A stretch of DNA of 64,000 bases, from the NCBI GenBank assembly GCA_024397995.1, contig CP073746.1, forward strand, positions 1,550,001 through 1,614,000, read 5' to 3'. The notes below the pieces were generated by a model. That model was not told the DNA's origin. It saw only the letters and a program-made list of their open reading frames with translations, and did no database searches. Source of the DNA: a bacterium SCSIO 12827 (GTDB taxonomy: Bacteria; Pseudomonadota; Alphaproteobacteria; Rhodospirillales; Casp-alpha2). The translations under genes were made by a program, and so were the position numbers. Positions 9,600-18,400 of this stretch are shown here, piece after piece. The stretch's first letter is position 1. Each line of letters starts with the position of its first letter.

Positions 9600-10358
9600 C
9601 TAGGATGGGTTCTGGGTGGGTTTGGTGGTGTGAATTCCGCATTCAATCTTGTCGCTGCCAGGCCAGCGTCCCGCGCGCGAATAGCCGCCATTTCCGGACG
9701 GTACCGTGCAGGGAAAGCAACCGATTGACGAGAAGCCGTGTTCGACCAGGGGGTGCGGGGGCAAGCTTGCCTCGGTAAATGCGTGGGCGATGGCGGCTTC
9801 GCTCCATTCGGCGAGGGGGTTGATCTTCAGGTAACGGCCATCGACCTCGATGCGGGGCAACGCCCCGCGATCCCCGCCGTGAAAGCGTTTGCGTCCGGAA
9901 ATCCATACGTCGAACCCGGCTAACGCGTTTTCCAGCGGAATTTCCTTGCGCAGACGGCAGCAGCGGTCGGGATCGTGCTTATGCAGGTCGCCTAGTGGAT
10001 CTTCGCGTGCGAGATCGTCGGGGGCCGGAGCAACCGTGCGGACATCCGTCAGGCCCAGGTGGCGGACAAGGCTGTCGCGGTAGGTGAGGGTCTGTGCGAA
10101 CAGATACCCCGTGTCCAGAAACACCACCGGCGTCGCGGGGTCGATTCCGGCGATCAAATCGAGAAGGACCGCCGACTCGGCGCCGAATGATGTGGTGACC
10201 ACGACGCGGCCGGGAAACGCGTCCAGGATCACTTGGCGCAGTAACTGCTCCGTCGTCAGGGGGGATAACAGCCGGTCCAACGCATTGATGTTCACCGCCG
10301 GCGGCAGGGGCGGTGGGGGCGCGACCAGTTCAGAAGAAACGGGCGTGGAAGTCGACAT
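9600..10358 (-). CDS. cysH: Assimilatory APS/PAPS reductase with Fe-S motif (CysH)
   Basis: 252 residues. It reduces activated sulfate to sulfite with thioredoxin or glutaredoxin as electron donor. The nucleotide-binding loop TTSFGAESAVLLDLI and VVFLDTGYLF identify the PAPS-reductase fold. The paired cysteines Cys133-Cys134 (DRCCRLRK) and Cys214/Cys217 (GCFPC) are the four [4Fe-4S] ligands typical of APS-type reductases and absent in Fe-S-free PAPS reductases; the catalytic cysteine is Cys240 in ECGIH. The start is MSTSTP; an upstream in-frame extension runs through the AT-rich leader and is rejected. The first 20 residues are Pro-rich (APPPPLPP). It is divergent from soeA and is the first gene of the minus-strand sulfate-reduction set. 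Confidence 0.93.
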   Translation of the reverse strand: MSTSTPVSSELVAPPPPLPPAVNINALDRLLSPLTTEQLLRQVILDAFPGRVVVTTSFGAESAVLLDLIAGIDPATPVVFLDTGYLFAQTLTYRDSLVRHLGLTDVRTVAPAPDDLAREDPLGDLHKHDPDRCCRLRKEIPLENALAGFDVWISGRKRFHGGDRGALPRIEVDGRYLKINPLAEWSEAAIAHAFTEASLPPHPLVEHGFSSIGCFPCTVPSGNGGYSRAGRWPGSDKIECGIHTTKPTQNPS

Positions 10359-10460
10359 GAGAGTGAAGCCTTGCTGTCGTGGAGGAATGGAGTTTGTATC
10401 GAAATAAACTGTTAAATCAATAAATAATTCATGATTTTTTGTAAAATAAACTTGTATCAC

Positions 10461-10490
10461 ATAATAAATTTGTAATTTTGTGTTTATCAA
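10461..10490 (-). promoter_or_regulatory. Candidate sigma70-type promoter of cysH in an AT-rich leader
   Basis: On the minus strand a -35-like TTGATA (10490-10485) and a -10-like TATTAT (10466-10461) are separated by 18 bases, five of six matches each. Transcription would begin near 10454, leaving a leader of about 95 bases that is strikingly AT-rich against a GC-rich background. A second weak TTGATT element lies nearer the gene. No operator could be assigned. Confidence 0.5.
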
Positions 10491-10590
10491 TGATGGTTTC
10501 CCTGGACCCACCTAATCCCCGAGGTTGGATCGTCATCTGATTTGCGTGACGAGTAATATGCCTGTCTGGAAACAAGAGGGGCGCGGCGTT

Positions 10591-10613
10591 CCTGGGCTGA
10601 TTGACAGCCCAGG
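10591..10613. other. Perfect 9-bp inverted repeat upstream of soeA
   Basis: CCTGGGCTG (10591-10599) and CAGCCCAGG (10605-10613) form a perfect 9-bp stem with a 5-base loop. No T-tract follows on either strand, so it is not an ordinary intrinsic terminator. It lies in the divergent cysH-soeA region, about 70 bases before the chosen soeA start, and could be an operator or an mRNA leader hairpin. A TTG codon inside its loop is in frame with soeA but is an improbable start. Confidence 0.55.
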
Positions 10614-10681
10614 GGTGGACCGTTAGCAATCGTGCCAGATCAACAGCCGAGGCCACGGCGCCTCCATCGGGGTTGGAAACA

Positions 10682-13603
10682 ATGGCGTCGAACGACGATA
10701 AAAAGACCACAAGCGGACATACCGCCACGAACGGGCATACGGAAAGCCCGGTCGACACCTCGCCCGAGGTCGCCGACGAAATCAAATGCACCACCTGCTA
10801 CATGTGCGCCTGTCGCTGCGGCATCAAGGTGCATCTGAAGAATGGCCAGATCAGGTATATCCAGGGTAACCAGGAGCACCCGATCAACAAGGGCGTGCTC
10901 TGCGCCAAGGGGTCGGCCGGAATCATGACCCAGAATTCCCCGGCCAAGCTGACCAAGCCGCTGAAGCGCGTGGGGCCGCGCGGATCCGGTGAATTCAAGG
11001 AAATCGAGTGGGAAGAAGCGCTGGAGACGGCGACGGACTGGTTGGCGCGCATCCGCGCCACCGATCCGCGCAAGCTCGCGTTCTTCACCGGTCGTGACCA
11101 GAGTCAGGCCTTGACCGGTTGGTGGGCGTCGCAGTTCGGCACGCCCAACTTCGCGGCCCATGGCGGGTTCTGTTCCGTCAACATGGCGGCTGCCGGCCTA
11201 TACACCATCGGCGGCAGCTTCTGGGAATTCGGCGAACCCGATTGGGACCGCACCAAATACTTCATGATGTTCGGCGTCGCCGAAGACCACGATTCCAATC
11301 CCATCAAGATGGGGCTCAGCACGATCAAGAATCGGGGCGCGAAATTCGTTTCCGTCAACCCGGTGCGCTCGGGCTATTCGGCCATCGCCGATGAATGGGT
11401 CGGCATCCGTCCCGGCACGGACGGTCTGTTCGTGATGTCACTGATCCATCAGCTGCTGACCGCCGGCAAGATCGACGAGGACTACCTCGTCCGCTATTCC
11501 AACGCCCATTGGCTGGTGATCCAAGCCCCCGGGTCCGCCGACGACGGCCTGTTCGTGCGTGATGACGCCGGCAAGCCCGTCGCCTGGGACGGCGAGAAAA
11601 AGGCGATGGCGGATGCCAACGCCATCGACACCAAGCCGGCCTTGGTCGCCGATGTCACGCTGCCCGACGGGCGGCGCGCTGTGCCGGCCTTCCAGATCAT
11701 GGCCGAGCGCTATCTGGACAAGAAATACGCCCCCGACGCCGTGGCCGAGGAAACCGGTATTCCTGTCGAAACCATCCGCCGCATCGCGGCCGAACTGGCC
11801 CAGGTCGCGTTCGAGGAAACCATCGAGATCGATCAGCCCTGGACCGATTGGGCCGGGCGCAAGCACGACAAGATGATCGGCCGCCCCGTGGCATTCCACG
11901 CCATGCGCGGCATCTCGGCCCATTCCAATGGCTTCCACACCTGCCGCGCGCTGCACGTGCTGCAGATGATCCTGGGCACCATCGATTGCCCGGGCGGGTT
12001 CCGTTACAAGCCGCCGTTCCCCAAGACGGCGCCTCCACCACTGAAGCCTACGGGCAAGCCGGGCCAAGTCGGTGCCGGGGCGCCGATGCAGGGAGCCCCC
12101 TTGGGCTTCCCGACGGGGCCGGAAGACCTGATCGTCAATGCCGACGGGACGCCCCGGCGCATCGATAAGGCCTTTTCCTGGGAATACCCGCTGTCGGCCC
12201 ACGGCATGATGCACATGGTCATCACCAACGCGGCCAATGGCGACCCGTACCCCATCGATACCTTGTTCATGTTCATGGCGAACATGAGCTGGAATTCGAC
12301 CATGAATTCCACAGGCGTGGCGGAAATGCTGACCGCCAGGAACGAGGAAACGGGCGAATACAAGATTCCCCGCATCATCTATTCCGATGCCTACTACTCG
12401 GAAATGGTCGCCTATGCGGATTTGATCCTGCCCGATACCACCTATCTTGAGCGCTGGGACTGCATCTCGCTATTGGATCGTCCGATCAGCTCGGCCCATG
12501 CGGCCCAGGACGCCATCCGCCAACCGGTGATCGAACCGGACCGCGACGTGCGGCCGTTCCAGACGGTGCTGCTTGACCTGGGCGTGCGCTTGGGCTTGCC
12601 GGGCATGGTCAAGACTTATGGCGAGCCTAAGTATCCGGGCGGTTATGCCGACTACATCGTCAACCACATGCGGGCTCCTGGCATCGGGTCGCTGATCGGC
12701 TGGCGGGGTAAGGACGGCGAAAAGACGGCCAGGGGTGAGGCCAACCCGGACCAGTTGAACAAGTACATCGAGAACGGCTGTTTCTTCAGCCACGAAATTC
12801 CGCCCGAGGCGCTGTATTTCAAGATGGCCAACAAGGCCTATCTGGAATGGGCAGCGGAGGCCGGGTTCATGGGCCATGCCGATCAGGTCGTGTTCCAATT
12901 GTATTCCGAACCCATGCAGCGCTTCCGTCTGGCCGCCCGCGGTCACGGGCCGAACCAGCCCCCGGAAAAGGACCGGGCGCGCATTGATGCCTATTTCGAC
13001 CCCATCCCGATTTGGTACCCGCCGTTCGAGGGCTCAATGATCGATACGGACGAATTCCCGCTGCATGCTCTGACCCAGCGGCCGATGCAGATGTACCATT
13101 CCTGGGGCTCGCAGAACGCCTGGCTGCGCCAGATCACCGGGTCCAACAAGCTCTACGTGGGTATGGAAGTGGCGGCCAAACACGGGATCGAAGACGGCGA
13201 CTGGGTGTGGATTGAAAGCTACCACGGCCGGGTCAAGGCGCAGGCGTCGTTGATGGACGGGGTCAACAAGCACACGGTCTGGACCTGGAACGCCATCGGC
13301 AAGCGGGCCGGGGCATGGAACCTGGACAAGGACGCCGGCGAGGCGACCAAGGGCTTCTTGCTGAACCACATCATTTCAGAACTGCTGCCGGAGCGCGCCG
13401 GTTATCGTTATTCCAATTCGGACCCGGTGACCGGGCAGGCGGCTTGGTATGACCTGCGGGTGCGCATCGAAAAGGCCGCGCCGGAAGAGGTGGCCGAAAC
13501 TTGGCCTAAGCCGGCGCCCCTGACGCCGCCCCCGGGTCTTCGCAAGCGGCCGGACATTCTGCGCTATGGCGCGGATTTCAAGAAGCCGGGAGGCGGGCAC
13601 TGA
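10682..13603 (+). CDS. soeA: Sulfite dehydrogenase (quinone), molybdopterin catalytic subunit SoeA
   Basis: 973 residues from the ATG at MASNDDKK; the frame is open 27 codons further to a TTG inside a hairpin loop, which I reject. The protein belongs to the DMSO-reductase molybdopterin family. An N-terminal [4Fe-4S] site is formed from the cysteine cluster at residues 36-46 (CTTCYMCACRC) and Cys74 (GVLCAKG). HGGFCSVN at about 160-167 supplies a likely Mo-ligand cysteine (Cys164). The C-terminal molydopterin-dinucleotide-binding domain includes HALTQRPMQMYHSW. No twin-arginine signal is present, as expected for the cytoplasmic SoeABC complex, which oxidises sulfite to sulfate and passes electrons to quinone. 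It is followed by soeB and soeC. A polysulfide- or DMSO-reductase-like role is a less likely alternative. Confidence 0.9.
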   Translation: MASNDDKKTTSGHTATNGHTESPVDTSPEVADEIKCTTCYMCACRCGIKVHLKNGQIRYIQGNQEHPINKGVLCAKGSAGIMTQNSPAKLTKPLKRVGPRGSGEFKEIEWEEALETATDWLARIRATDPRKLAFFTGRDQSQALTGWWASQFGTPNFAAHGGFCSVNMAAAGLYTIGGSFWEFGEPDWDRTKYFMMFGVAEDHDSNPIKMGLSTIKNRGAKFVSVNPVRSGYSAIADEWVGIRPGTDGLFVMSLIHQLLTAGKIDEDYLVRYSNAHWLVIQAPGSADDGLFVRDDAGKPVAWDGEKKAMADANAIDTKPALVADVTLPDGRRAVPAFQIMAERYLDKKYAPDAVAEETGIPVETIRRIAAELAQVAFEETIEIDQPWTDWAGRKHDKMIGRPVAFHAMRGISAHSNGFHTCRALHVLQMILGTIDCPGGFRYKPPFPKTAPPPLKPTGKPGQVGAGAPMQGAPLGFPTGPEDLIVNADGTPRRIDKAFSWEYPLSAHGMMHMVITNAANGDPYPIDTLFMFMANMSWNSTMNSTGVAEMLTARNEETGEYKIPRIIYSDAYYSEMVAYADLILPDTTYLERWDCISLLDRPISSAHAAQDAIRQPVIEPDRDVRPFQTVLLDLGVRLGLPGMVKTYGEPKYPGGYADYIVNHMRAPGIGSLIGWRGKDGEKTARGEANPDQLNKYIENGCFFSHEIPPEALYFKMANKAYLEWAAEAGFMGHADQVVFQLYSEPMQRFRLAARGHGPNQPPEKDRARIDAYFDPIPIWYPPFEGSMIDTDEFPLHALTQRPMQMYHSWGSQNAWLRQITGSNKLYVGMEVAAKHGIEDGDWVWIESYHGRVKAQASLMDGVNKHTVWTWNAIGKRAGAWNLDKDAGEATKGFLLNHIISELLPERAGYRYSNSDPVTGQAAWYDLRVRIEKAAPEEVAETWPKPAPLTPPPGLRKRPDILRYGADFKKPGGGH

Positions 13604-13604
13604 G

Positions 13605-14348
13605 ATGACGACCCTACCCGCCGAAACACAAACGAAGCTGGGCCTGGTCATCGACCTGGACATCTGCGTCGGCTGCCATGCCTGCGCCGTTAACTGTAAG
13701 GAATGGAACACGGGCGGCCATATGGCGCCGCTCACGGACCTCAAACCCTATGGTGCCAAGCAGCAGGGGGTGTGGTTCAACCGCATCCATTCCTTCGAGA
13801 CCCAGCGTACGGACGGCAAGCCGAACCAGACCGTGCATTTCCCGAAATCCTGCCTGCATTGCGAGGACGCCGCCTGCGTCACCGTCTGCCCGACGGGGGC
13901 CAGTTTCAAGCGCAGTGCCGACGGCATCGTGCTGGTCGACGAAACGAAGTGCATCGGCTGCAAGCTGTGTTCCTGGGCCTGCCCTTATGGGGCCCGCGAA
14001 TATGATTCCGACGCCGGGGTGATGAAGAAGTGTACGCTGTGCATCGACCGTGTCTACAACAAGAACCTTCCGGAGCGGGAGCGGGTGCCGGCTTGTGTGT
14101 CGACCTGCCCGGCCAGTGCGCGTCATTTCGGTGATCTGGGTGATCCCAATTCCGACGTGTCCAAGCTGGTCGCGGCGCGGGGCGGATACGATCTGATGCC
14201 GGAAATGGGCTATAAGCCGACCAACAAGTACCTGCCGCCGCGGCCCCGCCGCGCTGATGCGGCGCCGGGCGGGCCAAAGGATCTGGCCGCCGAGCCCGGG
14301 CCCGAAAACCCCATCCTGCGCTGGGTCGACAAGGTCCTGTCCCGCTAA
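13605..14348 (+). CDS. soeB: Sulfite dehydrogenase iron-sulfur subunit SoeB
   Basis: 247 residues, a DmsB/NrfC-type electron-transfer subunit predicted to carry four [4Fe-4S] clusters. Cysteine groups in order are CVGCHACAVNC, CLHCEDAACVTVC, CIGCKLCSWAC, and CTLC with ACVSTC. It would relay electrons from the SoeA molybdenum site to the membrane subunit. The start MTTLPAETQ is chosen because a GGGAGG ribosome-binding site lies at 13588-13593, 11 bases ahead, and because it begins one base after the soeA stop; a longer frame starting inside soeA is rejected. The last 40 residues are Pro- and Ala-rich. Confidence 0.92.
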   Translation: MTTLPAETQTKLGLVIDLDICVGCHACAVNCKEWNTGGHMAPLTDLKPYGAKQQGVWFNRIHSFETQRTDGKPNQTVHFPKSCLHCEDAACVTVCPTGASFKRSADGIVLVDETKCIGCKLCSWACPYGAREYDSDAGVMKKCTLCIDRVYNKNLPERERVPACVSTCPASARHFGDLGDPNSDVSKLVAARGGYDLMPEMGYKPTNKYLPPRPRRADAAPGGPKDLAAEPGPENPILRWVDKVLSR

Positions 14349-14376
14349 CGCAAAAGAACTAAAGAGAACGCGCGTC

Positions 14377-15324
14377 ATGCATCCGGCATTTTCGGTCATT
14401 TTCTTCACGGTTTCCTCCGGCGCGGGCTACGGCCTGCTGGCGCTTATGGGCGCCTTGGGCGCGGCGGGGTTGCTGCCCGCTGATCGCCTGTTCGGGTTGA
14501 CCGGGATCATCCTGGCGCTGGCCGCGGTGACGGCGGGGCTGCTGTCCTCGACCTTTCACCTGGGCCATCCGGAGCGGGCCTGGCGGGCTTTCAGCCAATG
14601 GCGCTCAAGCTGGCTGTCCCGCGAAGGCGTGGCCTCCGTTTTGACCTACGGCCCGGCCCTGGCCCTGGCCGCCGTCTGGATGTGGCCGGATCGTTTTGGC
14701 GCCTATGGCCCTGCCGCCGGCGTGGCCTCTGCGGTCATGGCCTTGGTCACCATCTACTGCACGGCGATGATCTATCGCTCGCTCGCCACCATCCATCAAT
14801 GGTCCAACGGATGGGTCGTGCCATCCTATCTGGTGCTTGGTCTGGCCACGGGTCTTGTTTGGTTGAACGCGCTTCTGGCCCTGTTCGGCGCGGAAAGCTA
14901 TGTCGTCGCGGTGGCGTCCATGTGGGGCGTACTGGTGGCGGCGGCGATCAAGGTCTTCTACTGGCGATTCATCGATACGACCCGCCACGCGGCGACGCCG
15001 GAAAGCGCCACGGGCCTGGGGGCTTTGGGCAAGGTGCGTTATCTGGAAGGCCCGCACACGGAACAGAATTACCTGCTCAATGAAATGGGCTACCGGGTTG
15101 CTCGTAAGCACGCCCTGAAGCTGCGCCGGATCGTCCTGATCGGCGGGTATCTGGCGGCGATCTGCGCCGTCGGCGTCGGGCTCAAGGTTCAGGGCCCGGG
15201 CGAGGGCGCCCTGGCGTTGTTGGGCGCCGCGCTGGCGACGGCAGGCACGCTGGTCGAACGTTGGTTGTTCTTCGCCGAGGCCCGCCACGTGGTGACCCTC
15301 TATTACGGCGCCGACCGGGCCTGA
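14377..15324 (+). CDS. soeC: Sulfite dehydrogenase membrane anchor SoeC (DmsC/NrfD-like)
   Basis: 315 residues with about eight hydrophobic spans. The N-terminus MHPAFSVIFFTVSSGAGYGL and the conserved STFHLGHPERAWRAFSQWRSSWLSREG segment are typical of DmsC-family anchors of SoeABC. It would anchor the SoeAB dimer at the cytoplasmic face and reduce quinone. The start codon is preceded by a purine-rich AAAGAGAA stretch 28 bases after the soeB stop; the longer in-frame extension overlaps soeB and is not used. It is the last gene of the operon; the adhesin promoter region follows within 30 bases of the stop. Confidence 0.92.
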   Translation: MHPAFSVIFFTVSSGAGYGLLALMGALGAAGLLPADRLFGLTGIILALAAVTAGLLSSTFHLGHPERAWRAFSQWRSSWLSREGVASVLTYGPALALAAVWMWPDRFGAYGPAAGVASAVMALVTIYCTAMIYRSLATIHQWSNGWVVPSYLVLGLATGLVWLNALLALFGAESYVVAVASMWGVLVAAAIKVFYWRFIDTTRHAATPESATGLGALGKVRYLEGPHTEQNYLLNEMGYRVARKHALKLRRIVLIGGYLAAICAVGVGLKVQGPGEGALALLGAALATAGTLVERWLFFAEARHVVTLYYGADRA

Positions 15325-15350
15325 TTCCAGGCTGGGAATTCACGCCGGGA

Positions 15351-15366
15351 TGTGATGAATATCACA
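15351..15366. promoter_or_regulatory. Consensus CRP-type binding site upstream of the giant adhesin gene
   Basis: TGTGATGAATATCACA has perfect CRP half-sites (TGTGA, six bases, TCACA); the palindromic arms are six bases long. Its centre (15358.5) is about 60 bases before the transcription start predicted from the promoter at 15384-15412, the usual class I activator position. The cognate regulator could be a cAMP- or c-di-GMP-responsive CRP-family protein; which one is not visible here. Confidence 0.7.
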
Positions 15367-15383
15367 GCCGGTTTATCAGGGTT

Positions 15384-15412
15384 TTGACATAATCCTGTCT
15401 GAAGCGTATATC
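15384..15412 (+). promoter_or_regulatory. Sigma70-type promoter of the giant adhesin gene
   Basis: A perfect -35 hexamer TTGACA (15384-15389) is followed after exactly 17 bases by TATATC (15407-15412, four of six -10 matches). Start of transcription would be near 15419, giving a leader of about 80 bases with an A-rich start. Confidence 0.7.
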
Positions 15413-15450
15413 TGCGCTTACAAATAAAAAGAAAAACAACAACGACTTGG

Positions 15451-15480
15451 GCTCCGTGATGGCATGTTGGAGCAGCCATC
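15451..15480 (+). promoter_or_regulatory. Interlocked stems in the adhesin mRNA leader
   Basis: GCTCC (15451-15455) can pair with GGAGC (15469-15473), and GATGGC (15458-15463) with GCCATC (15475-15480). The two stems interlock, so they either compete or form a pseudoknot. They end four bases before the ribosome-binding site AGGAG at 15484-15488, which sits 10 bases ahead of the ATG. A regulatory role is inference. Confidence 0.4.
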
Positions 15481-15498
15481 CGTTAGGAGTTCGACAAA

Positions 15499-18400
15499 AT
15501 GGCCGAGACCACCCAGACCCCTGGTGGCACCCCCCAGACCCACACCCTGTCGGCGTCTGGCGCTGATGTCTTGACCCTGCCCGAGGGTCTTTCCATATCC
15601 GAAGCCGAATTCGCGGTTGATGGTTCCGACCTTGTTTTGACCTTCCCTGATGGGTCGAAGGTCACGGTCGAGGATTATTACGAGCAGGCCCAGCCGCCGC
15701 AGCTTGCCTCCGCTGATGGCGCCAATCTTTCCGGCGACATGGTGGTCCAGCTGACGGGCACGCCTGACAGCGCCAATTCCTCCACGATCCAGCAGTTCGC
15801 CGATGCCGCGTCCGGTACTCAGGTGATCGGCGGCACCGACGGTGCGCCGATCGGCACGGTCAAGACGCTGAGCGGCGAGGTCTGGGTGACCCGCGCCGAC
15901 GGAACCCGCGTCCAGCTCCAGGCCGGGGACCAGGTTTACCAGGGTGACAGCATCGAAACCGGCCCCAAGGGTGCCATCGGCGTGCTCCTCGCCGACGAAA
16001 CCACCTTCTCCATGGGTGAAGCCAGCTCGATGGTCCTGGACGAGATGGTCTACGATCCGGCGACCCAGAACGGCTCCCTCAACGTTTCCGTGGTTCAAGG
16101 TGTGTTCACCTTCGTGTCCGGCCAGGTCGCCAAGACCGACCCCGATGCCATGAAGATCGACACCCCGGTCGCCACCATCGGTATCCGCGGCACCCAGGTT
16201 GGTATCGAAATCCCGCCGGCCGGCGAGGGCGACATGCAGGTCGTCCTGATGCAGGAAGCGGACGGCTTCGTCGGCGAAGTCGTGATCGAAAACAATTCCG
16301 GCCAGGTCGTGATGAACCAGGGTGGGGATTTCGTCTCCATCCCGAGCTACGATTCCCAGGCTTCCCAGCGCGGCCACATGACCGACGACGACATCGTCGA
16401 ACGCCACGCCACCACCCTGAAGCACCTGCCGGTCGAGTCCACCGATGGTGACCGCACCTCGGGCAACCACTTCGGCCTGCAGGAAGACATCGAACAGGGC
16501 ACCAACCAGGAACAGGGCCAGCAGGACGATCAGCCGTCCGCCGAGGAACTGGCGAACACGGAAACCGCCGCCGGCGGCAATCAGGACGAAACCCAGCAGC
16601 CGACGCCAGAGCTTGATGCGCAGCCCGATTTGACCGATCAGCCTTCGGCTGAAGATCTGAACAATTTGGATACGCAGGCCGGCGGCCAGCAAGGCTTCCA
16701 GGAAGACTTCACCGACGTCACGACCGAAATCGACCCGTTCGCCCCGAACACCCAGGACACGGGCTTGGGCGAAAACACCACTCCCCAAAACAATACGACG
16801 ACACCGACCAACACCGGTGCTTCGGCAAATAAACCGAGCGAGACCGAACAGGTCTTCGTCGGCGACGGTGCCTCCGTCAATGCAGGCGCCGGAAGCGGCC
16901 TTGAAGACAACGTGATCAATCTGCCGTTGACGGTCAACAAGGTCGATGCGAACGACACGCTGTCGGTCACCCTTACCGGGATTCCCGAGGGGGCCGTCCT
17001 GCGCAGCGGCGGCTCTGTAATCACGGTAACGGGCGGGTCGGCGACTTTGACCGAGTCCCAGATCTCCGGTCTCAACATCACCCCGCCGGAAAACTATTCC
17101 GGCAGCTTCAATATCGGTGTGTCCGCGACCACGATCGAAGGCGGCGTGATTTCCAATGCGACCACGGGGACCATCAGCGTCGACGTGACGGGCGTGGCCG
17201 ATGCGCCGACGTTGACCATGTCGGTCGGCGACGAAGTGTCAGGCGCGGTGCCGTTGAACATCACCGGGACCACGCCGGACACCGACGGCAGCGAAACCGT
17301 CAGCGTCACGATCAGTGATATTCCGGTCGGGGCGGTTCTCAATCTGGGCGGCGGCCTGACCTTCACGGCGACGGACGGCAACACCAGCGTTACCTTGTCG
17401 CCGGAACAGCTTACCGGGCTGACCATCGTGCCGGTCGGTGAGGATGAATTTACCCTCAGCGTTACGGCGACGACGACGGAGAGGGATGGCGACAGCCAGA
17501 CGCTGGCCCCGCAGTCCTTGGTTGTTGATCCGGCCAATCTGGCCGACGGCGCGACCCTTGTATTGGGTGATGTCAGCGGCAACGAAGATACAGCCATCGC
17601 CCTGCCGATTTCCATCGACAAGGCCGATGAGGGCGAAACCGCCGAGATTACGCTTTCCGGCATTCCGCAGGGTGCGGAATTGTCCAACGCCAATGGCCCG
17701 ATCACGGTCAATGAAGACGGCACGGTCGTTCTCTCCGAGGCTGATTTGGAAGGCTTGCAGATCATCCCGCCGGCCAACAGCGATGCGGACATGTCCATCG
17801 GCGTTTCCGTCGTCACGAAAGACGGCGACAGCACGTCCGAGCCGACAACCGGCACGATCAACGTCGGCGTCGACGGCGTGGCGGATGTGCCGACCTTGGT
17901 CGTCGACAGCGCCTTGTCCGGTGTCGAGGACGGTGGCCCGATCGCCCTCGATATTTCGTCCGCACTGACCGATACGGACGGCTCGGAAACGCTCAGTGTG
18001 ACCATTTCCGACATTCCGCCGGGTGCGACCATTACGCTGGCCAACGGCATTTCCTTTACGGCGTCCGAGGGCAATACCTCGCTCGATCTGACGCCATCGC
18101 AACTGCAGGGCCTGACCGTAACCCCGGCCCTGAATAGCGGCGCCGATTTCGCGCTGACCGTAACCGCGACCTCGACGGAAGCAAACGGCGACACCGCGAC
18201 CCAGACCGCAACCATCGATGTTTCCGTGGCCTCCCAGGCCGACGCGCCGACGGTCACCGTTGACGCCGCTTCCGGGTTGGAAGACGGCGGCTCGATCGCG
18301 CTCAATATCGATCCCCAGGCGGCCGCTGAGGACATCAACGGCGAAGTCGTGTCCGTGACCATCACGGGCGTGCCCGAAGGCGCGCAGCTTTCCGCCGGTA

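Noticed and set aside
10591-10613. Hairpin near soeA as an intrinsic terminator
   Set aside because: No T-tract follows on either strand and it lies between divergent genes, where no transcript needs to end.
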